Origin: Trebouxia sp. TZW2008 | Taxonomy: Eukaryota; Chlorophyta; Trebouxiophyceae; Trebouxiales; Trebouxiaceae | Reading direction: 5' to 3' | Length of the DNA stretch: 28,394 bases | Assembly: GCA_002118135.1 (NCBI GenBank) | Contig: BDIU01000018.1 | Coordinates: 5,098-33,491 of the forward strand | Part shown: positions 17,743 through 26,819 of the stretch, in pieces | Position numbering within the stretch: the first letter of the stretch is position 1 | Layout: every line of letters starts with the position of its first letter | Notes under the pieces: model-generated | What the model was told of the DNA's origin: nothing | Seen by the model: only the letters and a program-made list of their open reading frames with translations | Database searches by the model: none | Program-made: the position numbers and the translations under genes

Positions 17743-18001
17743 CATGGTTGTCTACCCTACGGGTTAAAAGCGCAACAATTATTGCGCTCTTAACCCGTAG
17801 GGTAGACAATCATGGTTGCGCAAAGCGCAACAATTCTTGCGCTCTTAACCCGTAGGGTAGACAATCATGGTTGCGCAAAGCGCAACAATTCTTGCGCTCT
17901 TAACCCGTAGGGTAGACAATCATGGTTGGTATGTGCTTCCCTTCTCAAAGGACAAAGCGCAACAATTATTGCGCTCTTAACCCGTAGGGTAGACAATCAT
18001 G
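17743..18001. repeat. 55-bp tandem array with long hairpin, locus 2
   Basis: Three to four units of about 55 bp contain TTGCGCAAAGCGCAACAATT, TTGCGCTCTTAACCCGTAGG and GTAGACAATCATGG. The first unit is preceded by an inverted piece, so arms 17743-17767 and 17790-17814 pair over 25 positions (one G-U). The loop itself holds AGCGCAA/TTGCGCT. The last unit is split by a GGTTGGTATGTGCTT insert, as at 588-723. Confidence 0.9.
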
Positions 18002-18084
18002 GTCATTAAAAAAAACAATAAAAAAGTAAAAGAATTGCGCTGGGCGAAAGGACTTCTTACTTGGGCTTTGCCCTTATTTCTTAC

Positions 18085-21000
18085 CTTTTACCCCGAAAAG
18101 ATATTCTCCGAAAAGATAAAAAAACATACTCTATACCCCGAAAAGACTTTTCCCGAATACTATTTTCCCTATACCCCGAAAAGAACCGACCCGATAAAAA
18201 GATCCGATAAAAAGACGAAGGGGTACAGGGATTCTCTTTTCAGGGAAAGTGCTTTTTGGGGAAGTCTTTTTATCTTTTAAGGGTACCAGACTTTCCCCGA
18301 AAGAATACCCCCTGAAAAACCTTTCCCCGAAAAGACTTTCCCCGAAAGGAGACTCCTTTATACCCGGAAGAGCTTCTCCCCGTACCCCGAAGGGGTATAG
18401 GGGTAGTATCCGGTACCCCTTCGGGGTAGTATCCGGTACCCCGTACCCCGGAGGGGTATAGGGGTATAGGGGTACGGGGAGAAAAGGATTCGTATCCCTT
18501 CGAGACTTTTCTCGTATCCCTTCGAGAAGCTTTTCCGGGAGAAGCTCTTCGTATCCCTTCGAGACTTTTCTCCGGATACTACCCCTATACCCCGAAGGGG
18601 TACTAGACTTTACCCCTATACGAAGGGATACGAGAAGCTTCGGTAAGGGATACGGGTTATCTTTTCGGGGTAGTATCTTTTCGGGGTAAAGTCTAGTACC
18701 CCGTACCCCGAAGGGGTATAGGGGAGTATCCCTTACCGAAAAGGATTCGTATCCCTTCGAGAAGCTCTTCGTATCCCTTCGTACTAGGCTTTACCCCGAT
18801 ACCCCTATACCCCTATACCCCTTCGGGGAAAAGCTTTTCGGGGTACTAGACTTCCCAAAGCTTTTACCGAAAGTCCCTTCCGGATACTACCCCAAATCTT
18901 TTACCGGATACTACCCCTATACCAAGGGATACGAAGAGCTTCTTGTATCCCTTGGTACTAGGCTTTACCCCTATACCCCTATACCCCTATACCCCTTCGG
19001 GGTACGAGGAGACTTTTCTCGTATCCCTTCGTACTAGACTTTACCCCGAAAAGATACTACCCCGAAAAGATAACCCGTATCCCTTACCGAAGCTTTTTCG
19101 GGTACGGGGAGTATCTTTTCCGGATACTACCCCTATACCCTTATACCCCTCCGGGGTACGGGGAGACTTTTCTCGTATCCCTTCGTACTAGACTTTACCC
19201 CTATACCCCGAAGGGGTACTAGACTTTACCCCGAAAAGATACTACCCCTTCGGGGTACGGGGAGACTTTTCTCGTATCCCTTCGTACTAGACTTTACCCC
19301 GAAAAGATACTACCCCGAAAAGATAACCCGTATCCCTTACCGAAGCTCTTCGTATCCCTTCGAGACTTTTCTCCGGATACTACCCCGAAAAGACTTTCCG
19401 AAGCTTTTACCGAAAAGGATTCGTATCCCTTCGAGACTTTTCTCGTATCCCTTCGTACTAGACTTTACCCCGAATATTTTCCCGGATACTACCCCGAATC
19501 TTTTACCGGATACTACCCCGTATCTTTTCGGGATACTACCCCTATACCCCAAAGGGATACTACCCCTTCGGGGTACGGGGAGAAAAGGATTCGTATCCCG
19601 AAAAGAAAGTAGACTTTCTTCGTATCTCGAAAAGAAAGTAGACTTTCTTCGTATCCCGAAAAGAAAGTAGACTTTCTTCGTATCCCTTCGTACTAGACTT
19701 CCCGAAGCTTCTACCGAAAAGGATTCTGGGAGACTTTTTTCGTATCCCTTAGGGGTAAAAAAGATTCGTATCCCTTAGGAGACTTTTTTCCGGGTACTGG
19801 ATACTACCCCTATACCCTTTCGGGGTACGGGGAGAAATCCCTGTAAGTCTTTTTATTTTTCCCGTCTCTTTTCGGAAAGTCAGGTTTACAATGAGATGAG
19901 AGAAGCTTTTAACCCTTCGGGGTATAGGGGATTATCCCTTCACCGAACCTTTTACCGGAAATCCCGTTTCCGAATACTACCCCTTTTTAGAGCCGAAAAC
20001 CCGAGCTTTTTCGTCTCCTTTCATCTCATTGTAAAAAGGGATACGAGAGGAATTCGTACGTCTTTTTATCTTTCCCGGGAAAACCTTTTCGTCTCCTTTC
20101 ATCTCATTGTAGAAAGGGATACGAAAGAGATTCGTACGTCTTTTTATCTTTTCCCGAAAAAGTCTTTTACCAAGTCTTGTACCCCGAAAAGGTTCTTCCG
20201 GGAGCTTGTACGTATCCCGAAAAGATACGGGATACTACCCTTTACCCCGAAGGGGTACAGGCTTTACCCAGAAAAAAGTATCGTATCTTTTCGGGATACG
20301 AAAAAAGTATCGTATCTTTTCGGGATACGAGAAAAGTCTACCTTTTATCTCATTGTAAAAAAAGATACCCCCCGAAAAGATACGGGGTAAAGCCTTTTTG
20401 GGGTACAAGCTTCGGGAAGTCTTTTCGGAATAAAGTCTAGTACCCCTTCGGGGTAGTATCCGGTACCCCGTACCCCGAAGGGGTATAGGGGTAGTATCCG
20501 GTACCCCTTCGGGGTATAGGGGTACAAGCTTCTCTCATCTCATTGTAAAAAGGGAGATGAAAACCCTTTTCTCCCCGTATGTATCCCGAAAAGATACGGG
20601 ATACTACCCCTTACCCAGTACCCGGAAAAAAGTCTCCCTTTACGAAGGGATACGAAGAAAGTCTACTTTCTTTTCGGGAAAGTAGACTTTTCTCGTATTT
20701 TTTCGGGATACGAAGAAAGTATCGTATCTTTTCGGGATACGAAAAAAGTCTCCTAAGGGATACGAATCCTTTTCTCCCCGTACCCCAAAGGGATACTACC
20801 CCGAATCTTTTACCGGATACTACCCCGTATCTTTTCGGGATACTACCCCGTATCTTTTCGGGATACTACCCCGAAAAGATAACCCGAAGCTTTTACCGAA
20901 AAGGATTCGTATCCCTTCGAGAAGCTTCTCATATCCCTTCGTATAGGGGTAGTATCCCGAAAAGATACGGGGTAGTATCCGGTAAAAGATTCGGGGTAAA

Positions 21001-21900
21001 GTCTAGTACGAAGGGATACGAAGAGCTTCTCGAAGGGATACGAAAAGCTTCTCGAAGGGATATGAGAAGCTTCTCCCGGAAAAGCTTCTCGAAGGGATAC
21101 GAAGAGCTTCTCCCGGTACCCCTCCGGGGTATAGGGGTAGTATCCCTTCGGGGTATAGGGGTAAAGTCTAGTACGAAGGGATACGAGAAAAGTCTCCCCG
21201 TACCCCGAAGGGGTATAGGGGTATAGGGGTAGTATCCGGTACCCCTTCGGGGTATAGGGGTAGTATCCCCTTTCCTTTACCCCCCGAAAAGATACGGGGT
21301 AAAGTCTAGTACGAAGGGATACGAAGAGCTTCTCCCAAAATCCTTTTCGGTAAGGGATACTCCCCTATACCCCGAAGGGGTACTAGACTTTACCCCGAAA
21401 AGATACTACCAAGGGATACGAAGAGCTTCTCGAAGGGATACGAAAAGCTTCTCGAAGGGATACGAAGAGCTTCTCCCGGTACCCCTCCAAGGTATAGGGG
21501 TAGTATCTTTTCGGGGTATAGGAATATACGGGTATAGGAATATAGGAATATAGGGGTATAAGGGTATAGAAAAAACAGTTTTCGGGGTATAGCGGAGTAT
21601 CCAGTACCCCTTCGGAGTATAAAGATATAGGGGAATATCCGGTACCTCAAAGAGGTAAGGGGGGAGTCTTTTCGGCCCCTTTGAGAAGGTTTTCCCCGTA
21701 TCTTTTCGGGGGTTGTACCCCTTTTTAGAGCCGAAAAAGGGGAAAGCTTTTTCGGCCCCTTTGAGAAGGTTTTCCCAGTATCTTTTCGGGGGTAAGAGAA
21801 AAGTATTTGGCACCCCTTCGGGGTAAAGGGATTCTCTTTTCTTGACCCTGTCTTTTTATCTTTTCAGGGAAAGAGCTTTCTGGGTACTAAATACAGGGGT
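18085..21900. repeat. Repeat field between trnG and trnV
   Basis: The left edge has TACCCCGAAAAGATATTCTC and GATAAAAAGAC. Orientation is mixed, mainly CCGGATACTACCCC at about 18880-19560 and mainly GGGGTAGTATCC after about 20940. Three 29-bp units (GTATCCCGAAAAGAAAGTAG plus ACTTTCTTC) lie at about 19595-19682. CATCTCATTGTA elements cluster at about 19890-20545. The right end carries GTCTTTTTATCTTTTCAGGG. No gene is visible; the long frames are repeat translations. Confidence 0.9.
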
Positions 21901-22189
21901 AAGAGTTAAAAGGTAAAAACAAAAAAAGAACCAAAACCAACAAAATGCAGAAACAACTACGTACTTTCTTTTTACAAAAAAAAACAGGATGTTTTTGTTG
22001 ATTTCTACCAACAGCCTTGCTGTTTTGTATCAACAAGCGAAAAAACAAAACTTGCCTTACTCCGTATTTCTTAAGGTGTACAATTTTAAGAAAGCGGTAA
22101 ATAATTCTCGTATCCCTTATAAAAAATTAAAAGGTAAATAAAAAAACATTAAAAGGTAAATCAAAACCCTGTTGATGTTTTTGTCTACT
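21901..22189. other. AT-rich island downstream of trnV copy 1
   Basis: It has a TACCAACAGC/GCTGTTTTGTATCAACA inverted pair at about 22008-22037. A 50-codon open frame (21989-22141, plus) overlaps it but matches nothing I recognise. GGTAAAT is repeated near 22133-22160. Confidence 0.4.
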
Positions 22190-22214
22190 TGGATCCAACC
22201 GGGATTGAACCGAT

Positions 22215-22255
<41 letters not shown>

Positions 22256-22262
22256 TAGATCC
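22190..22262 (-). tRNA. trnV-UAC: tRNA-Val (UAC), copy 1
   Basis: 73 nt with acceptor GGATCTA/TGGATCC (one G-U), D-arm AGCTCAGCTGGTAGAGC, anticodon stem CCTGC/GCAGG perfectly paired, loop CTTACAA with anticodon UAC, T-loop TTCAATC, and discriminator A. CCA is not encoded and no intron is present. The sequence is identical to the plus-strand copy at 25928-26000. Both carry related flanks, but here the upstream boxes are less well spaced. It reads away from the fifth repeat field, and the two copies flank that field in inverted orientation. Confidence 0.95.
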
Positions 22263-22304
22263 TTTAAAAAAAAAAAGAAAATCTTTTCTATTTGTTAAAC
22301 ATAT

Positions 22305-22342
22305 ATTATACAATACAATATTAGAAAAGATAAAACAAGAGG
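22305..22342 (-). promoter_or_regulatory. Diverged trnV copy 1 promoter region
   Basis: On the minus strand CCTCTTGTT (22334-22342) precedes TATAAT (22305-22310) within ATTGTATAATATAT. This is the same order as upstream of copy 2, but the TTGTTT to TATAAT spacing is about 22 bp instead of 17. An extra 40 or so bases also separate the -10 box from the tRNA. It is probably a weakened duplicate. Confidence 0.4.
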
Positions 22343-23715
22343 TAAAAAAATATAACAAATAGCGCAAAAATGATAAATTTAAAGCTCTTACCTTTTGGCG
22401 TACCCTTTACCCCAAAAAGGTACAAGGTATTACCCCAAAAACTATTTCCCCGAAAAGACAATCCCGGAAAAGATAAAGAAACATACCCCGAAATGGCTTC
22501 CCCTGAAAAACCTTTTTCTGAAAAACCTTTCCCTTACCCCTATACCCCGAAGGGGTACTAGACTTTACCCCGAAAAGATACGGGGAGTATCCCTTACCGA
22601 AGCTCTTCGTATCCCTTCGAGACTTTTCTCCGGATACTACCCCGAAAAGAGACTACCCCGAAAAGATACTACCCCGGGAAAAGCTTCTCGTATCCCTTCG
22701 TACAACCTTTCCCCGAAAAACCTTTTTCCAGAAAAGTATTTCCCTTACTCCTATACCCCTATACCCCTATACCCCGAAAAGATAACCCGAAGCTTTTCGG
22801 GGTACTAGACTTTACCCCTATACCCCTATACCCCGGAGGGGTACCGGGTACTAGACTTTACCCCGAATCTTTTCCCGGATACTACCCCGAAAAGATAACC
22901 CGTATCCCTTACCGAAGCTCTTCGTATCCCTTCGAGACTTTTCTCCGGATACTACCCCGAAAAGAGACTACCCCTATACCCCTATACCCCTTCGGGATAC
23001 TGGGTACTAGACTTTACCCCGAATCTTTTCCCGGATACTACCCCGAAAAGATAACCCGTATCCCTTACCGAAGCTCTTCGTATCCCTTCGAGACTTTCTT
23101 CGTATCCCTTCGAGACTTTCTTCGTATCCCTTGTACAACCTTTCCCTGAATTTCTTTTCTCTGAAGAGACTTCCCCTAAATGTGTTTTCTCTGGATTTTT
23201 TCTCCCTGAAAAGACTTTTTCTGAAAAAACTTTACCTTCAGAGACTTTACCTTCAGAGACTTTCCCTGAAAAAGTAATCCCTGTACCCCTTCGTGTTTTT
23301 ATCTTTTCAGGGTAAGTCTTTTTTTCTTTTACCGTATCCTTTCGGAAAAAGTCTGGTACCCTGAAAAGATTCTCCCTTTACCCCAAAGGGATACTACCTT
23401 TATACCCCGAATCTTTTCCCGGAGACTACCCCGTATCTTTTCGGGAGACTACCCCGAATCTTTTCCCGGAGACTACCCCGAATCTTCGGAGACTACCCCG
23501 TATCTTTTCGGGGGGTGTCCGGTAAAAGATTCGGGGTAGAGGGGGGCCTTTTTCGTCTCCCGAAAGGAAAGTAGACTTTCTTCGTCTCCCGAAAGGAAAG
23601 TAGACTTTATTTGTCTCCCGAAAAGAAAGTAGACTTTCTTCGTCTCCCTTGTACAGGCTTTACCCGGAAAAAAGTCTACCTTTTATCTCATTGTAAAAAG
23701 GGATACCCCCCGAAA

Positions 23716-23739
23716 AGATACGAAGAGCTCTTCGTATCT
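23716..23739. repeat. Perfect 24-bp palindrome
   Basis: The sequence centred on CGAAGAGCTCTTCG equals its own reverse complement over 24 bases with no loop. It shows how modules GATACGAAGAGC and its inverse join head to head. Confidence 0.9.
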
Positions 23740-24093
23740 CGGAATCCTTTTCTCCCCGTACCCCAAAGGGGTATAGGGGTAGTCTTCCTTTGGGGTATAG
23801 GGGTAGTATCCGGAAGGGAGACTCCCCGGAAGGGGATACGAAGAAAGTCTACTTTCTTTTCGGGAGACGAAGAAAGCCTACTTTCTTTTCGGGAGACGAA
23901 GAAAGTCTCCTAAGGGATACGAATCCTTTTCTCCCCATACGAAGGGATACGAAGAAAGTATCGAAGGGATACGAAAAAAGTATCGAAGGGATACGAAGAA
24001 AGTATCGAAGGGATACGAAGAAAGTCTCCCCGTATTCCGAAGGGGTATAGGGGTAGTCTTCCTTTGCCTTTACCCCCCGAAAAGAGACGGGGT

Positions 24094-24388
24094 AAAGTCT
24101 AGTACGAAGGGATACGAAGAAAGTCTTTTTTCTTTTCGGGATACGAGAAAAGTCTCGAAGGGATACGAGAAAAGTCTCGAAGGGATACGAAGAAAGTATC
24201 GAAGGGATACGAAGAAAGTCTCCCCGTACCCCTATACCCCGAAGGGGTACCGGATACTACCCCGAATCTTTTCCCGGATACTACCCCTATACCCCGAAGG
24301 GGTACCGGGAGAAGCTTATCATATCCCTTCGTATAGGAGTATAGGGGTAAAGTCTAGTACCCAGTACCCCGAAAAGGTATAGGGGTAG
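24094..24388. repeat. Large direct repeat, copy 1
   Basis: About 290 bp starting AAAGTCTAGTACGAAGGGAT is repeated about 600 bp downstream (24695-24975) with few differences, mostly in the number of GAAGGGATAC units. It is the longest near-identical block seen in the window and suggests a recent duplication. Confidence 0.8.
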
Positions 24389-24694
24389 TATCCGGTACCC
24401 CGTACCCCGAAGGGGTATAGGGGTAGTATCCGGAATCCTTTACGGTAAAAGCTTCGGGAAGTCTTTTCGGGGTAGTATCCGGAAGGGATACTCCCCTATA
24501 CCCCGAAGGGGTACCGAATACGGGTTATCTTTTCGGGGTAGTATCCGGGAAAAGATTCGGGGTAAAGTCTAGTACCCGGTACCCCTCCGGGGTATAGGGG
24601 TATAGGGGTAAAGTCTAGTACCCAGTACCCCGAAGGGGTATAGGGGTATAGGGGTACAAGCTTCTCCCGGGATTTTTTTCGGTAGAAGCTTCGG

Positions 24695-24975
24695 AAAGTC
24701 TAGTACGAAGGGATACGAAGAAAGTCTTTTTTCTTTTCGGGATACGAGAAAAGTCTCGAAGGGATACGAAGAAAGTATCGAAGGGATACGAAGAAAGTAT
24801 CGAAGGGATACGAAGAAAGTCTCCCCGTACCCCTATACCCCGAAGGGGTACCGGATACTACCCCGAATCTTTTCCCGGATACTACCCCTATACCCCGAAG
24901 GGGTACCGGGAGAAGCCTCTCGTATCCCTTCGTATAGGGGTAAAGTCTAGTACCCAGTACCCCGAAGGGGTATAG
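24695..24975. repeat. Large direct repeat, copy 2
   Basis: Second copy of the block at 24094-24388, same orientation and same internal order of modules up to CCCAGTACCCCGAA. Confidence 0.8.
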
Positions 24976-25700
24976 GGGTAGTCTCCGAGAAAAAATTCGG
25001 GGTAAAGTCTAGTACCCGGTACCCCTCCGGGGTATAGGGGTATAGGGGTAAAGTCTAGTACCCAGTACCCCGAAGGGGTATAGGGGTATAGGGGTAAAGT
25101 CTAGTACCCCTTCGGGGTAGTATCCGGTACCCCTTCGGGGTATAGGGGTAGTATCCGGAATCCTTTTCTCACCGAAAAGCTTCTCGAAGGGATACGAAGA
25201 GCTTCGGTAAGGGATACGGGTTATCTTTTCGGGGTAGTATCCGGGAAAAGATTCGGGGTAAAGTCTAGTACCCGGTACCCCTCCGGGGTATAGGGGTATA
25301 GGGGTAAAGTCTAGTACCCAGTACCCCGAAGGGGTATAGGGGTATAGGGGTAGTATCCGGGAAAAGATTCGGGGTAAAGTCTAGTACCCGGTACCCCTCC
25401 GGGGTATAGGGGTATAGGGGTAAAGTCTAGTACCCCAAAAAGCTTCGGGTTATCTTTTCGGGGTATAGGGGTATAGGGGTATAGGAATGTATTTGGTACC
25501 TTAAAAAGACTTTTCCTATTTTCCCGAAAAGATTCTCTAATCTCATTGTAAAACCGATAAAAAGACTTTAAGGTAAGTTTTTTTATCTTTTCGGGGTAAG
25601 GGGCGTTATACTCCATCTATCTCAAAGCTGCCTTTGTGCCCCAAAGAAAAGTTGTACCCCGAGAAGAGAAGAAGAGAAAGTATGGGGGGGTAAAAAAAGA

Positions 25701-25850
25701 AGGATGCGCAAACTAAAAGATACTGCTCGTGCGAAGCAAAACTGCATCTTTTCGCTGCAAAAGAGAGGTTTGTACCAACAGCAAGGATGCGCGTCTCGTG
25801 CAAAGCAAAGCTGCAAAAAAGGGATTTCTACTAACAGCAAAGATTTAAAC
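25701..25850. repeat. TACCAACAGCAAGGATGCGC family, shared with rpoB
   Basis: It contains AGGATGCGCAAACTAAAAGA (25701-25720) and continues to 25728 with one difference from rpoB positions 3604-3631. A second partial copy (CCAACAGCAAGGATGCGCGT, from about 25786) follows with GTGCAAAGCAAAGCTGC. Related pieces lie at about 26550-26700 and 28300. Confidence 0.8.
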
Positions 25851-25889
25851 TTTTTTCTTGTTACGCTTTTTGTTATCTTTTTTAACCTC

Positions 25890-25918
25890 TTGTTCTTTTT
25901 TTTTTAATAATGTATAAT
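25890..25918 (+). promoter_or_regulatory. Promoter of trnV copy 2 (-35/-10)
   Basis: TTGTTC (25890-25895), a 17-bp T-rich spacer, then TATAAT (25913-25918). Transcription would begin near 25925, just before the tRNA at 25928. This is the clearest bacterial-type (plastid-encoded polymerase) promoter in the window. Confidence 0.65.
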
Positions 25919-25927
25919 ATATCAGAA

Positions 25928-25934
25928 GGATCTA

Positions 25935-25975
<41 letters not shown>

Positions 25976-26000
25976 ATCGGTTCAATCCCGGTTGGATCCA
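25928..26000 (+). tRNA. trnV-UAC: tRNA-Val (UAC), copy 2
   Basis: All 73 nt are identical to 22190-22262 in inverted orientation, including acceptor GGATCTA/TGGATCC, anticodon loop CTTACAA and T-loop TTCAATC. The downstream flank is also similar for about 20 nt (ACAAAGACATCAA against ACAAAAACATCAA). It has the better promoter of the two copies, with a well-spaced TATAAT box just upstream, so it is the more likely main source of this tRNA. A duplicated trnV is unusual outside a plastid inverted repeat. Confidence 0.95.
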
Positions 26001-26090
26001 AAGAAACAAAGACATCAAATAAAATACCGTTTACATTTTTAACTTTTTTATTCAGAAAACATTTTATTAAGATTTTCATCTCCTTTGCTA

Positions 26091-26121
26091 TCTGCCTCCC
26101 TTCGCAAAGAAGGGAGGCAGA
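26091..26121 (+). terminator. Strong hairpin downstream of trnV copy 2
   Basis: Arms 26091-26103 (TCTGCCTCCCTTC) and 26109-26121 pair perfectly over 13 bp, loop GCAAA. It lies 90 nt past the tRNA on its strand. No T-run follows, so it may be a processing or protective stem rather than a bacterial terminator. Confidence 0.5.
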
Positions 26122-26819
26122 CGAAAGATTAAACATTTCAAATTATCGACGGTTTTTGGTTTTTCAGGAAAAAAAAAACCACTAACAATTATACTAACCT
26201 TGTGTGTTTTTTCTTAAAAAAAGTGTGTTTTTTTTGTACTTAAAAAGTTATTAGAAGCTTTGTTAAATGTTGTTGTTAATATTGTAAGATTTGTAGACAC
26301 AGTAAAAGGTTTACTCTTTTTGTTTTGCAGGGTTTGGTAAATTGTTGTTTTTTTGTTGTTGTTTTGCTCTTTTGGGAATAAATAGTAGCAAAAGTACTAT
26401 TTCTTGGTTTGGTTTGTGTTTCAACGGTTTGTAAAAAAGTTTTAAAAGTAAAAAAAAAGTTTACATTACTCATTTTATGCTATTTAAATAAAAAGCTTTG
26501 TTTATTAGTTTGTTTTTCTTTGAATAAAAAGCAAGGTCTTTTTCCCCCAAATCCTTGCTGTTCTCTCTTTTCGCAAAGAACAAGCTTCGAGCTTTTTTGC
26601 ATCCTTGTTGTTGGAAGAAAGCGTGTCGTGCAAAGTCAAAGGAGAGAAGGGGTAGATAAGGAGAGGCTTTTCTTCGAACTTTTTTGCATTCTTGCTGTTT
26701 TTTGCTTGTTAAAACAAACCATCCGAAACAAAGAAGGGACACAAACACTATCTTTTAGCTTTCCTTTGCACGAGACGCGCGGTATCCCCTTTTTTGCTGC
26801 GCGTATCGTTTCGTGCTTA
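26122..26819. other. AT-rich island without a recognised gene
   Basis: T- and A-rich sequence with a diverged direct repeat (CTTCGAGCTTTTTTGCATCC near 26586 and CTTCGAACTTTTTTGCATTC near 26671) and pieces of the CAACAGCAAGG family. Overlapping open frames exist on both strands but look like repeat or homopolymer translations. Confidence 0.4.

Larger units (their letters stand above)
22380..25600. repeat. Repeat field between the two trnV copies
   Basis: The left edge has TTTACCCCAAAAAGGTACAA and CGAAAAGACAATCCC. CCGGATACTACCCC orientation prevails to about 23500 and the reverse after about 23760, with an ATCTCATTGTAAAAAGGGAT element between (about 23684-23703). Four 22-bp units (GAAGGGATACGAAGAAAGTATC type) lie at about 23940-24025. 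Three to four copies of a module of about 93 bp with AAAGTCTAGTACCCGGTACC lie at about 24560-25430. The right edge has GGTACCTTAAAAAGAC and TTTATCTTTTCGGGGTAAGG. No gene is visible. Confidence 0.9.

Noticed and set aside
20579..21226. 215-codon open frame, the longest in the repeat fields
   Set aside because: It consists entirely of repeat modules with no recognisable fold or start signal. Its length follows from low stop density.
21989..22141. 50-codon frame (MFLLISTNSLAV...) with an AGG a few bases upstream
   Set aside because: It matches no small plastid protein I know, overlaps a dispersed TACCAACAGC repeat, and lies in AT-rich DNA where such short frames are common.
22185..22367. Frame ending in GSIAQLVERLPYKQDVIG
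   Set aside because: This is the trnV-UAC gene read as protein; the same peptide appears at 25910-26185 for the second copy. It is a common false annotation over tRNA genes.
26276..26748. Overlapping minus-strand frames of 65 and 92 codons
   Set aside because: Low-complexity Lys/Thr/Phe content, overlap with CAACAGC repeats and no similarity to known families.
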